Assembly (NCBI GenBank): GCA_023213395.1
Contig: CM041465.1
Coordinates: forward strand, 15,252,001 to 15,316,000
DNA from: Cycas panzhihuaensis
Lineage: Eukaryota; Cycadophyta
Direction of reading: 5' to 3'
DNA: 64,000 nt
Positions 11,156 through 22,745 of this stretch are shown here, one piece after another. The number at the start of each line of letters is the position of its first letter. The stretch's first letter is position 1. A program made the translations under genes and the position numbers. The notes beneath the pieces were generated by a model. That model was not told the DNA's origin, ran no database searches, and was given only the letters and a program-made list of their open reading frames with translations.

Positions 11156-13099
11156 GGTGATGATAAAGAAGTAGGAGAGATGATAGAAGTATGTGCCACT
11201 GATACATATGACTAGTACACTTGGCATAATAAGGATATAGAAACAAATGCTATGATGAGGAGGTAAGCAATACTTAAGTATTTTTTAACAACTATAAAGA
11301 ATGAGTATAAGCAATGATACAAGAATGAGGCCTAATGTTGAACTGGTAAAAAGTGGTGATGTGTCATGCTAATAACCTCTAACTTATGTATAAATGTAGG
11401 TGAGGTTTTGATGCTTAAAGCTTCTAGTATATGATTAGGGCCTTCACCTATGATACCCATACCTACGATACCCACACCTATGCTTGGTGATGAAATCTAA
11501 GTCGTAGTGGATCCTAGATACTCCTAGTCCTTACCCAGTTCATTAGTGAACAACTATATACCTCCTCTGAAGAGTCAAATGGTATGTGTGTATCTCACGG
11601 GTATGACAGATATTGGACTGGGTTAATTTTAATCTTATATTAAGGTTTTAGTTATCCTAGTTGGTTATTAGGATAATCCCTAAAGGGAGCTCATAGGTAT
11701 GGCCAACCTATCACTCCACCAGTATTTTGGATAAGACTAGACCTAGTATGAAACTCACACCTCCCTTAGGGCCCAAACTTCTGTCAACTGTGATCTATTT
11801 CAATCAAGATGAGTGTGTGTATAAGTCAAGAACTAGTAGTATAAGTCAAACATAATGGGTTTATTTTATAAAATATGCAAATATGTTTACATTTATATTG
11901 CTCAAATGAATTGTTAATATATTGATGCTTGCTTTTATGCCTCCTTTATGTTGTTTTGTCTATTAATATGCATGTATATGAACAAACATACAAAGATATT
12001 AAGTATAAACACCATGTTTTACTATGATCTAGGTGTTTTACTATTACAATGAGTTTATTTTTTACTATTGCTATTTGAAAAACCCATTTATTTTGTTAAG
12101 AAAAGGGAAAAAATAAAAACCTTAAAAATTTACTTCTAAACTTAAATTTTGACCAAAAGAGAAAGTATTAGGAAAAACGAGAAAAATTTAAATCTTTTAT
12201 CAAAAACTTCTATATGGCCATGCAACCATACAAAATAGCTGAAACATTTCAGCTCAAAACTTCACTCTTCTATATGTAGATCTCACTATGGTAAGTCAAA
12301 AAGTTTGTTAGCAAAACTTCTAAAAATGAGTAGAAATAGCCCGAAACTTGTTGAAACTCTTATGAGACATTCCTAGGTAGAAATCTAAATTTTGAAAAAA
12401 TCTCTCTCTTTAGTGTATCAAATCTTATAAAACTTATTTGGTTAGATTTCTTAAGGCTAGATCTACTAAATCCCTCAAGAATTTTTGATATGCATTGAAA
12501 GTTTTGAGAAAATTTTTAAAAAAATAGTCAGATTAGGGCCATATTAACTTCTACTTTTTGAGGTTGATTAAGGTAGAATTTGGAGATGGTATAGAAGAAA
12601 AAAATGTTTGTATTGCTTGGGCATCCCTCTCTATAAAGTTTTAGTAAAAATAGACAACTTTAAGTTTTCACCTCTCATAATGCTGAACAGCCTTTCTTTG
12701 AATGGTTTTAGCTATTTTCTACCAACTGCAAGTAGCTAAAAATTTACCCTATAGCTTTATAGTATAGATTTTATAATTAATAATTAATTTATGATAAAAA
12801 TTTAATAGAATATCCCTTAATAAAATTTAAAATTAACTATAAAGATTGATAAAAAAACCTAAATTTTTTTGAGAGCTTAATACTAGGAAACATTCTTTCG
12901 GTTAACAGTTTTAATTCTTAATACACCTGTAAATAAATAGAGAATATTAAAATATGTTATAAATAAAATGCAAACTTTGCATGATAAAAAAACTCTTAAA
13001 ATTTTAAAAATAATACATGCACTCTCAATACTTCACATTAAAGGTGAAGGAGAGGTAGAATGATTCTATACAAGTGGAATGTAGTGAATAAATCCCATT
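11156..13099 (-). other. Untranslated leader of copia A
   Basis: Minus-strand leader homologous to 2251-4159 of B. An example is the block at 11590-11680 (bacagatattggactgg type sequence), which matches the complement of the B block near 3700-3740. No coding content is seen. The T-rich run near 12780-12870 and several A runs look like neutral decay. Confidence 0.75.
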
Positions 13100-13102
13100 C
13101 TA

Positions 13103-13114
13103 ACTCGAATACCA
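13103..13114 (-). promoter_or_regulatory. Degenerate primer binding site of copia A
   Basis: The plus strand reads actcgaatacca, so the minus strand is tggtattcgagt. This is a mutated form of the initiator Met-tRNA site seen intact in B, at the expected position two bases inside the 5' LTR boundary at 13117. Confidence 0.7.
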
Positions 13115-13116
13115 CA

Positions 13117-13429
13117 TAAAAGAATGATATATCTAGGGAATAAATCAGTCACATATACATAATGGAAATAGAGAATGAAGAAGAGATAAAAACAAGATAT
13201 GAGAGCAAAGTTTAGAAGTGAGAATAAATAATGACTCCCTCCTTAAGATTTCACCTTTTATTATTGAGGGTGAGTATTAGGGTTAGGATTTTCCTGCCTA
13301 ATGACATAAACCTAAAATTATATCCAAATACACATAAAGTGTATTTTACTAAGAGACTAATGCTAATAATATACCTTAAGGTCACTTAATTAATCTACAT
13401 AAATGACCTTGATACATTAACCTCTTTCA
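13117..13429 (-). repeat. 5' LTR of copia A
   Basis: 313 bp, homologous in reverse to the B LTRs; on the plus strand it begins taaaagaatgata and ends cctctttca. Small indels explain the two extra bases. The sequence right of 13429 is the target, the RNase H region of element L. Confidence 0.88.
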
Positions 13430-14027
13430 TATATCACAACCTAAAGTATCTCATTAGAAAGTAGCCACTAGGATCCTCAAATACATCTATGGCACTCATC
13501 AATTTAGTCTTGAGTATAACAAGACTGAATCACCTATTCTAAAAGAACATACAGATGCTTATTAGTTTGGTTGCTAAGACACATGCCATTCAACTTTAGG
13601 CTATTGTTTTGATATGAACTTAGTTATAATCTTATGGAGCTATAAAAAGTAACCTAATGTTACCTTTTTATCCATTGAAGTAAAATATAAAGTAGTTGTT
13701 CATACTATAACTAATTTAATTTGGCTTTAAAAGATTCTTGCCAAGCTTGGACTTTAGAAATATGTACCTACCATCATGTACTGTGATAATCAAAGCATAT
13801 TGAAGATGACGAGGAATCCTATATTCTATGCTAGAACTAAGCACATCGACGTTCATCACCACTTCATTTATAAGCATATCTAGAACAAAGAAGTTAATCT
13901 CATCTACTACACTATTGAAGACCAAGTCACCAACATCTTCACCGCACTTGGTAAACCAAAGTTTAACTTATTTAGACATGAGCTCGACATCCAAAGAAAT
14001 GAAATTGCTATTAAAGGAGGGTGTTAA
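13430..14027 (+). pseudogene. copia RNase H, 3' end of element L pol
   Basis: In translation the plus strand shows the copia RNase H signature: CDNQSILKMTRNPIFYA at about 13785-13835, then TKHIDVHHHFI, and a C-terminal DQVTNIFTALGKP near 13921-13960 (usual form DQVADIFTK). The end GGC-stop overlaps the first bases of the LTR at 14022, as is common in copia. It belongs to a different copia family from A and B. Several in-frame stops are present. The left edge is the insertion point of element A, and the rest of L lies left of the window. Confidence 0.8.
14012..14021 (+). promoter_or_regulatory. Polypurine tract of copia L
   Basis: taaaggaggg directly precedes the LTR start tgttaaaac at 14022. 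Confidence 0.7.
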
Positions 14028-14371
14028 AACTCTATAATACCACTTTCGTTTCATTACATCTTTGATATATAATATTCATGTTATATTAGTGGACCCTTGA
14101 TGTAATTAAATCATATTTGATAGTGCAGTTAGGGCCTCCTCTTGTGCTATTAAGTTGGCCTATCAAATTTTATTATAATGTTAGAAAATGGTTACAAATA
14201 ATGCCATGCACTATTGTACATCATGTTGATTTGATTTAAATACAAAAGCTCCACTCAAAAGAGAGCCTATGGTGTGAAAATTTCACCTATAATCTTGTCA
14301 ATCCATTGTGTTGTATTTATTTACATATTTCCTTGAATACTTTAGTCATTTTACTTGATATACTTAGATCA
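14022..14371 (+). repeat. Probable 3' LTR of copia L
   Basis: It begins TGTTAAAAC after the polypurine tract and contains a TATA-like gatttaaatac near 14235. The right end is set tentatively at the first plausible CA after the U5-like sequence (gatca, about 14371). No second copy is in the window, so the length is uncertain. Confidence 0.5.
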
Positions 14372-15308
14372 GTATACATGTATAAAGATTCTAATGTTTT
14401 GATTATATTGTTTGATGAAAGTTTGGTTATGAGTTATTTCCACCTATTATAAAATATGAAGAAGTCTCATATATTGATTACTTGGCATACTAAACTTAAC
14501 TATTGAGAAGTCTATCTATGTATTTATTATTGGAAAATCTAACATTCCATGTCTGATAAGAGGTATGGAAATATATTTTCTTTATATTATCTTATTATAA
14601 ATAACTTGACTTGGATAAGTAGTATACCATGTTCTTAGAGTTACTTAGTCACTTTAGTTTGTGATGAGATTAATTAGTTTCCAAATAAAAGTTATAGAAG
14701 ATATGTATAAAAGTAGATAGAGGCAGTACATATATTTTCTCATATGAAAGAGGTGAGACAGAATGATACTACTCTTGTACAATATATTAGCCTAATAACT
14801 AGTGTTATTTTATTATTTTTCTTTATATATTAATGAACTATGTATAAAAAACACTTCCTATAGAACTAGCAACTGCAGTTATTAGTTACCTATGTAGTTT
14901 GGTAGTTGGTTGTTGTTTTACATCGACATTAATAATCATTTTATTATGAAATTTTGAGTTGACATAATTGAGAGAATTAATTATTATAGATTTATAAATG
15001 AAAATATGAAGTTGATTAGTAGAAGAACTTCATATATCATGATGAGTTAAGAGTCATGAATTATGATTGTTTATTAATTAATTGAACATGGTTTATAGGT
15101 TTTATAGGCGATTAGTTTTATATATTTAGTTATATGTTGATATGATACATTATTAACAAGAATGATAAATATAAATTTTAGGTCACACATGATTCAGATT
15201 TAGTTTAATTATAAATTTTGATACAAGATTATAGATTCTAATATGAAGCATGAAGTCTAAGATATAAAAGATTGAAGATTGTAGATTTCAAAGACATTAA
15301 ACATTAAG
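14372..15308 (+). other. Noncoding 3' region of an LTR element (K)
   Basis: No coding homology was recognised. The region leads into a polypurine tract and LTR at 15309-15750, so it is most simply the 3' untranslated part of element K, possibly joined to an unrelated flank of L. Many ATG-stop runs and A/T-rich sequence, nothing else seen. Confidence 0.4.
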
Positions 15309-15331
15309 GAGGGGGGGTGGGGGGGGGGGGG
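15309..15331 (+). promoter_or_regulatory. Expanded poly-G polypurine tract of element K
   Basis: After ttaagga there are 23 bases that are all G except one T, directly followed by TGTTGAAAT, an LTR-like start. Position and context are those of a polypurine tract, but the G run is far longer than usual. It could form a G-quadruplex. Confidence 0.7.
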
Positions 15332-15750
15332 TGTTGAAATATTTGAAGTTTTCAAATATCTAATATTTAATGTAATGTTATAGGCCCACATAAAGTATTA
15401 TAAAGCATAAGATAAGAATGATTATTAATGTAACTTCCTATTGGAAAATGAAAAGGCTCTCAAATATAACAAGCTCATCATGAGGTGATTATATTAATAA
15501 ATATATATATAGACCACTTGAGAATTTGAGAAAAGAGTTCATTTAGAGATCATAATAAAGAGGAGTAATACTCTAAACATTCTCTTGTAGTTTTTCCCTC
15601 TTAGGTTTTCCACATATAAATCTTGGTGTCTCTTATGGTAATGCTTATTAATCTTTGATCACATTTGATATTGATGTATGTTGATCTTATCTTATATTTG
15701 AGTACATATTCCTCATGAGTCATCATTATGTTTCCACTCTATATTTAGAT
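15332..15750 (+). repeat. Probable LTR of element K
   Basis: It starts TGTTGAAATATTTGAAG. A perfect 9-bp inverted repeat with a 3-base loop (atatttgaa / ttcaaatat) lies at 15339-15359. A TATA-like run aatatatatatag is near 15500, an aataaag near 15553, and a U5-like cttaggttttcc near 15602. The right end is uncertain because no partner LTR was found. Confidence 0.5.
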
Positions 15751-17095
15751 AATTTAATATAGAATCAAAGTGAATTCTAAATTTTTAATAAAACATGCCT
15801 TTGTAAATATTTATTATAATTGATTTGATTTATGTATTCATTACTCTATATTCAATTCTATAATAAGTATAATTTCCAATTATGAATTCTTCACTATTTA
15901 CAAATTACTTCTATCTTTTGTTGTGTACTCCTTTTTTGTGAGTTTTAACTTTTGTGTAATAGTATTAAATATCTACCTCTAATAACCTTTGTAGTTTACT
16001 TCCTCTTGTAACCTTTACTAGTCTCCTCCATCCTTTCATTTGTATCTTGTCATAATTACATCCTTGTGAGAATTATTACTATCTACCATATGTCTTGCAT
16101 TGGTTTACTTCACATCTTATCTGCTTGCAAATCACTCTAACTCTATGTTTCTACTATCATATATCCTTGTGAAATATTATTATCACAAAATTTTATGATC
16201 TTGTCCATGTACCCTTTAATCTAATAATCTTTATTCACTCACACACCTTCTCTTTATTTCCATCTATGATCTCTTCTATATAATGTGTCTCTTTTGTGAA
16301 GTTTTTGTGATATCACCACATGCCCTATAATCTAATGATCCATTTTTATTTACATCTCCTCTCTATTACTAACTTTGACCTCTAGCAATTCATAAAAATA
16401 TTACCTTATGAAACTCCTTTATGCACACTTCACCCAATGTCTCCACATGTTTGAAGATCCAATGATCACTCTTCTATTCTCATCTTGCTCTTATATTCAC
16501 TTCAAACATCCAAGCTTCTTCTCAATAACACCAACTTGGGAACAACCAATATGTGACTTCCTTTGGTGGTGACACTTATCCCTAAATCCAATAATTATCA
16601 CATATTTTCCATATGTCTTATAGATAAATGATCATTGATCATTTTACAACTCACTTACTTGCAAAACATCCTCTTGCTCCACTCCTTCTATGACATATTA
16701 ATTGGTAAGCTTTGTAAATTGCTATGTACATACAATGTAAATCCTTCAACTCATGAACACTCTAACTCTTTAAAATTTTCTTCTAAGTCATATATTAAGG
16801 TACATATATATACATAGATGTTCTTCCATCATCCTCCCTTGGTTATAAGAAAATTATAATACAATTAATGAGCTCTTGCTCATGAGATTCTTTAAACACT
16901 CTATACTTTTATTCATCAAGGTGATTAAGCTTATCCTCACTTATCCAAGCATTATCTTCATGAGGTATTCCTTATCATTAAACCAAATATCTATTGAACT
17001 AAATATCTATGATATATTTTTACTTGAGTATCAACCTTAGTCTACTCCAAAATAGTTTGGATCTCTTCCTTCTTCTTCTTAAGCACTTATTCTTA
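15751..17095. other. Unassigned T/C-rich region with degenerate tandem repeats
   Basis: No coding homology is seen. Between about 16080 and 16610 a block recurs roughly every 110-130 bp around the sequence aatctaatgatc or aatccaatgatc (near 16211, 16321, 16451 and 16581), with ttgtgaa and cacatg at similar offsets. The minus strand may be the 3' noncoding part of the gypsy element whose integrase lies at 17096-17733, but this is inference. Confidence 0.4.
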
Positions 17096-17733
17096 CTAAT
17101 TTATTAAGTGATTTACTACTTCTTTATTCCTTAGATAATACACATATAAATCTAAAATATTAAAAATGGTTGAGATATCTAAATCAATAGGTAACTTAAT
17201 TTCATAGACATTTTCATTGATCTTCTTTATAATCCTACATGATCCTATTCTATTATATTTAAGTTTATTATAAGAACCTTTAGAGAATCTTTCCTTTCTT
17301 AAATATGCCATTACTAACTCTCCTTTCTTAAATTCTTTGAACCTTATGGATTAATTTGCTTCCTTTTTATAAGCCTTGCTACTCTTCTCTAGTTATTATT
17401 TAACCTCCTCATGTATGCTCTTCAAATATTCTACAAGTGCCTTTACATCATTACTTATAAACTTAATTATAGGTAAGTTAATTGAGTTCACTATATTCTT
17501 AGGTTGTTATCCATACATAATCCTAAATAGCAATTTTCCCATTGACTTGTTAATAGAGATATTATATATAAATTTTGCTTAAGGTAACATGATGTGTAAT
17601 TTCTTTAATTTATTTTAGGTAAGCTCTTTAGTAAATTCTTAAATGATCTATTCATAACCTTGATTTGTCCATCTATTCATAGATGATATTATGGGTTCAT
17701 TTGCATGATGCTTATAGAAGCTTTGATACCATG
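17096..17733 (-). pseudogene. Ty3/gypsy integrase C-terminal half (chromovirus-like)
   Basis: Minus strand. The intact C-terminal part at 17311-17096 reads MAYLRKERFSKGSYNKL, then IGSCRIIKKINENVYEIKLP and FNILDLYVYY. This is the conserved integrase tail that follows the core in plant chromovirus-type gypsy elements. Upstream on the same strand, with frame breaks, come IDGQIKVMNRS (about 17640-17680, usual form DGQTEVVNRS) and a segment corresponding to the usual GKSPFQIVYG (about 17500-17545). The right end near 17733 is abrupt. It may belong with the gag/PBS/LTR at 28390-30340, but the missing pol between them was not found. Confidence 0.8.
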
Positions 17734-18683
17734 TATAAAATTTATGTTATTTTAATACCATGTTAAATTTTATGAAACCATTTTCTGTGTAGCTCTAATA
17801 CTATATGAAAATTTTGATTTACCATGATACACCATAATGTAAAATAATGTAACCAGGCATGATCAATTATGTAAAGCATTCATATCATGTTAACTTACAT
17901 AAATAATAAATGAAATTTAATTCATAAGATGTTTAAGATAAGCATTTAAACACATATAAATGAGATATATATACATCAATATAACACATTAGTGCAATAG
18001 AAAAATATCATAATAAGACACTTAATTTGCATGCAGAAAACCCTTGAGAGAAAAAACTATAAGAGAAAAGTGGAGCTATGCTCTCTCTCTCTCACTCTCT
18101 CTATAAAGTTTTAGATATGTATACATATTTAGAGATCTATTACATCATGTATATCTAATATGATATAAAAATCTCATCAACCAATATTTTTGTATCAATA
18201 TATTGACCACTTAAATTATGTACATGAGCCTTTAAATCAACCAATCATGTATCAACCACTAAATTAAACATTATATTAAATATTATAAAAATTAGTGTTC
18301 CAACATTAACTATTAAATTATAACTTTATTACTAAGTCTCTCCATAAAGTTTATAAAAAATAACTCAAAAACCTGGTATCATTATTAAGAGTAATAATTT
18401 TTAACACTTTGTGTAGTTAAGAAATCTTCTAAGAGAATATGATAGATTATTCACGATATTTAAAGACCTTAGGATAGGGTCTCTACCTATGGTAGGTAGT
18501 TGCCACATAGAGTTATCTACCTAGGAACTAAGGGAGGGATGGGAGGAAATAATAAGAGTAGTTACTAAGCAGTGTTATCTACCCTTTAACAAAAACTTGA
18601 AATGACAAAAACTAAAATTGAAAGAGAGGAGTTACGAGAGTCACTAATCATTTTCCAGCTTTTGAATGATTTATAGGGTTGTT
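17734..18683 (-). other. Noncoding sequence, probable leader of element M
   Basis: It lies on the internal side of the PBS at 18684-18702. It contains short echoes of ataccatg...aaattttatg near 17725-17830 and a (CT)n run at 18080-18103. No coding homology was seen. Confidence 0.35.
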
Positions 18684-18702
18684 GAGCCTTACTATGATAC
18701 CA
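18684..18702 (-). promoter_or_regulatory. Probable primer binding site of element M
   Basis: On the minus strand tggtatcatagtaaggctc, a variant of the initiator Met-tRNA PBS. It borders a sequence with LTR character to the right. Confidence 0.5.
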
Positions 18703-19273
18703 CTTACAACTATCTAATCCACAGATTATACATAAAGAACACTTTTTATAGAAAATTGGGACTTCAAAGATCTTTATCAAGAACTCAATTGAATAATTAC
18801 ATCAAAGGAGTGTAAGAAAGATTCATGATCACTAAAAGATAAAATGTAATCTTGTATAATCTCAAAAGATAATAAGATAGCATAAAAGCTCCTTTTATAA
18901 TTGCTTAGTCTTATATAAGCAAAAATGGTTATTAACTCTAGCATCCTATTGGTAGACCATAGGCCCTCCAATCCCATTGGTGGAGATATGAGGCTTGTGC
19001 ATATAAATTAACAATTACCCTTAACCTTCTCTTCCTTAATCATGTAGTTATAACTTTAGCATTAAACTTTTACATGTGATTGTTTGATGTTATGCCATTA
19101 ACCTTAAAAAGTTCCTTAATACTCACTGAGAAGAAGATGGATATGACTCTTAATGGCATAATTAAGATGTCAAAGAAGACTACAGGGAAGGCTAAAAAGC
19201 AGGGCACATTAAATAATAGTTAGAGTATTTCCTAACAATTATAGCGAAAGGAATAACATTTCTTGTTCCAACA
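18703..19273 (-). repeat. Probable 5' LTR of element M
   Basis: Read on the minus strand it starts TGTTGGAACAAG (19273) and runs to the PBS at 18702. A TATA-like cttatataagac is near 18905-18920. Length about 571 bp. No second copy was found in the window, so the call rests on the PBS adjacency and the TGTT start. Confidence 0.45.
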
Positions 19274-19852
19274 CCCAACTCTCTTTAACATCACAGTCAT
19301 TAACTCTTAAATAGGGAAGATTGGTGAATAAGAGGATGAGGAATATAGGTAGTCAATTTTTAGTAGTAAAGGAAGCTACTAGGAAGGCAAATCTTATGCC
19401 TATAAGGCTAAGGTTTAAGTGGAACAAAATAAGGGATGGACCCCTTTCAGTTTAAAGAAATTGGTCATACCATGTTGTTTTGATAATAAAGGTCAATGAA
19501 GTTATGATACAATAGCCACAGACCCTTTATTCTCTATTTGCAAATGTGAAGGAGTACTAGATGAGAGCACAAGCTTAGATTATATGGAGGCCAAGAGACT
19601 ATGACCCTTAGAAGAGGAACTTTAATTGTTGATAAAGGAATTTTATTGGCCAACAAAAATTTTGTCAATTAGTAGAGATCTAATTAAATCAAGAGTTTAG
19701 TAGTGATTGTATCATTAAAGAGTGCTCCATAGATTGAATATTAGATTGGTTGTGTAGTGCTCATTCTATTTCACTCCTACCTTATATGATATACAAGGTT
19801 TGAATCAGCAAAGAAATCTATATATAAACCAACATGAAATGATAGGTGCAAG
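19274..19852 (-). other. Noncoding sequence, probable leader of element N
   Basis: It lies between the PBS at 19853-19864 and the start of the M LTR at 19273, which suggests M inserted in or truncated the leader of N. No open frame or homology was recognised. Confidence 0.3.
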
Positions 19853-19864
19853 GCTCTAATACCA
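19853..19864 (-). promoter_or_regulatory. Probable primer binding site of element N
   Basis: The plus strand gctctaatacca gives tggtattagagc on the minus strand, one mismatch from the intact PBS of copia B. Confidence 0.5.
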
Positions 19865-19867
19865 AAT

Positions 19868-20345
19868 CAAAGGAAGTGGCTTTTAGGGTAGCTTCCACCC
19901 AAGACCTGCGCACACTAAGTATACATTATGTATGTAAAATACTAACAACAAATATGAGGAGGTTAAATTCATTAATACTCAAAAAGCAATATTCATTCAA
20001 TAACTTATATCATATTACATCAATTTTGCCTCATATATACAAACATTAATAGTTACGAGAGAGGCATGAGGGAATATGAAATGTTGATCATGTAAGGTGA
20101 CATTTGGCACCTTATATAATCAATATACATGTATGTTATAATGAGGTATGGGCAAACATGACCCCACATATATTAGGCTCACAACCTCAAGTTGTAACTA
20201 ATCACTAATATAATAATAATACTAACATTGTACTTTATCATATTAATGTGATAAAGTAACTAGCATAACTTTAATATATATAGCATGTATATCATATTTA
20301 TAAATGACTAAGTTGAATTAATGAATTTAGCATTAATTCTTCTAT
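19868..20345 (-). repeat. Possible 5' LTR of element N
   Basis: It follows the PBS at 19853-19864 at the expected side and distance. On the minus strand it would begin TGATAGAAG near 20345. The boundaries are tentative because no matching copy is present in the window. Confidence 0.35.
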
Positions 20346-20740
20346 CAATTTGGCCTACCTATTCCTAAAAACAATAGGTCATGTCCTTAATGGGCATGCC
20401 CTTACTATTAAAACTCATTCCTTTTAAGCAAACTTACTTACAAAGATCACATAAATCAATCTTATCAAATTATATCTCTAACCCATCAAGAGGTAATTGA
20501 GTAAGTAAATGAATCACTTCTAGTATGACTATAAAATTCCTTTCCTTGAATCTAAAACCAACATTATCATACCTTAATAGAACTTCATGCACAATGGCCC
20601 TTTGCCATTGCAAGGTAAATAAATCATTAGATTGATTCTAGCATAGTAGAGCAAATATGCTCCTTTAGTGAGAATTGTTGCTTTTTTATCCTTCTTAGAG
20701 ATATTGGTGTTATCCTAGACTATAGCTAATTAATATGTAT
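20346..20740. other. No recognisable feature
   Basis: AT-rich sequence without coding homology, repeats or PBS-like motifs that I could support. Confidence 0.3.
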
Positions 20741-20814
20741 ATTCTTGTTATTAGGCCTTATAAGAAGATAATTATTTATTCTTGTTATTAGGCCTTATAG
20801 AAAGATAATTATTT
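20741..20814 (+). repeat. Tandem duplication of a 37-bp unit
   Basis: Two copies, 20741-20777 and 20778-20814, beginning attcttgttattaggcc and differing at one or two bases. It sits exactly at the left edge of the copia leader homology that starts at about 20812. Confidence 0.85.
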
Positions 20815-21943
20815 CGAGGGCATTTTGGTCAATTTCTTAGCCTTTTTTCAAGTTGTTATAGAAGGAAGAGTTGATGTATGTATCAAAATGAAGATTTTGG
20901 CATGCTAAAGCTTGGATTCTCAGATAGTGAATATGGTAAAATTTTACTTTTATCTTTTTTTTTTTATAAAAAATTTTTATGCATTTTCAAAAATCTAACT
21001 TCATTATCTTATTAGAAACATTATTTTGAGAACTTTTCTCTTTTGTCACAAATTTAGATTCTATCATCTAGGTCTCTATATTTATAATTTTTATAAAATT
21101 TTACTTATTTAGTATCATTTATAAATTTTATGAATAGGGCAAATTAGCATATTTCTAAATTTAGAAAAATCATCATTTTAGTGATAGATTGATCCATTTT
21201 TTGGCTCTTTGTGGTTTTTGTATTTAAATTTATAAAATTACATTTGAAAACATTATACCAAAGTAAGAGAAACCTTGGACTAGAAGCAACATTCGGTTCC
21301 CCTACTAAATCTGGCATGCTCTTTCTATTTCCACATATGGCATAAAGTAAACACATAAAGTAGCAACAATAATAAGCAAGTATTTGGTATCTTTCTATTT
21401 TATTTTTTAATTAAAGTTTAAGTTATTCGAAAATAACTTGTACTCTTTTCTAAAAGGAATCTTATCCATACATCTTATATTGCTAGTTCTTGACTTGTAC
21501 ACACACTCACCTTGGTTGAAATAGACCATGATTGGCCAAAGTCTAGCCCTAAGAGAGGTGTGGGTTTCATACTAGTTTTAGTCTTTATCAGAATAGTGGT
21601 AGAGGGACAGGTTAGCCATACCTACAGTCTTCAATCAAGGATAATCCTGATAACAACCTAGGAAAATTGAAAACTCTAATCAATATTAAAATATATCTAA
21701 TCTAATATCTATCATAGCCATGGGATATACACGTACCACATATCAAGGTTAGGTATATCACAGCTCATCAGTAAATGGGATGAGGACTAGTAGTACTTGG
21801 GCTCTATGTTATCTCAGTAATGGTATAAGTCCTATGATGAAGGCCTTAATATGTATACTAAAAGCCCCCTTAGGCATCGACACCTCAACTATTTTAGACT
21901 TGATATAGAGATTTGGGTTTAATCATATATCCTACATCACACT
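20815..21943 (+). other. Copia leader fragment (E'), plus orientation
   Basis: It matches 61134-62293 (leader of element E) along its length and, more distantly, the B leader at 2840-3960. It has no LTR or PBS at its left end. It runs straight into the minus-strand LTR of C at 21944. The identical arrangement occurs at 62293/62294, so this fragment and the adjoining part of C form one half of a direct duplication (about 20815-23653 with 61134-64000). Confidence 0.75.
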
Positions 21944-22252
21944 TGGTTTTTAGTTGTTAAAATGAGTGCATCTAGCCTTTATTTACATGTAGTATACACA
22001 AAGGCAAACATAGGAGCAAGAGAGACGTGAGTGAAATAGTAGCTATCATAAAATGGAGAGATGAGAATGAGCCTCATCCATTGAGCTATTACTTTTATAT
22101 TGAGAGAGGGAGCATTAGAGTTAGGTAAAATGAAATTACACATAATTCATATGAAAGTGTATTTCACTTAAGTGATCTAATTTAAAGTTTACTTAAGACC
22201 CTTTTAGGAGTAATCAACTAATATAATGACCTTGTAATATTAACCCATTTCA
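21944..22252 (-). repeat. 3' LTR of copia C
   Basis: 309 bp. On the minus strand it begins tgaaatgggttaat and ends aaaaacca. It matches 62294-62602 of element F base for base in length. The sequence right of it (minus strand ttaagggatagat) is the polypurine tract. Confidence 0.82.
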
Positions 22253-22745
22253 ATCTATCCCTTAATGTTGGAAGGTTATTTTATCCTATTTTATTTTATC
22301 CTATAAGATCTTCATTTAAGCCTCTTAGAAAGTAAACTACTATGACACTTTTGTAGGAAACCCTCACGGGTAACAAAACCCATGAACTTTCTAATCTACT
22401 AACCTAGCTCAAGCAGCTCTTTTAATGAAGCTAGATAGCCAATCAATATAATGAATTTTATAGCTAAAATCTACTGAGTCTCCATATATCATTTGGTCAT
22501 CCCCCATGCCCTTTTGGGCTTTCACATGTTTCAATTTTCTAAAATAGTACAACCCATATACTTTCGTGCCCACAATGGATTTTCATGAATCGGATAAAGA
22601 AGAGACTTACTCTTGTCCTTCTACGCCTATAAGGGATTTTCACGAATGAGATAGAGTATGATGTTTCTATTGTCATCTACTTCAATTAGTTAGAGATGGA
22701 GGCCCTAAGGCTAAGTTACCTTTGGAACTATTCAAACTTCACCCT

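Larger units (their letters stand above)
1..13429 (-). mobile_element. Ty1/copia element A, interrupted by element B and cut by the window edge
   Basis: A minus-strand copia retrotransposon whose 5' LTR lies at 13117-13429. Reading leftward come PBS, long leader, gag and the protease/integrase junction down to 9494. After an interruption at 1925-9493, the rest of integrase and reverse transcriptase run from 1924 to the window edge. The sequence on both sides of B joins at the same point of the integrase zinc-binding region. The duplicated target is catat at 1920-1924 and catgt at 9494-9498 (4 of 5 bases match), as expected for integration of B into A. The 3' LTR of A lies outside the window. 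The element is inactive, with many stops and indels. Confidence 0.85.

Noticed and set aside
17722-17733. gctttgatacca, which looks like a minus-strand PBS
   Set aside because: It lies within the continuing minus-strand integrase frame, with no LTR-like sequence convincingly attached. Probably coincidence.
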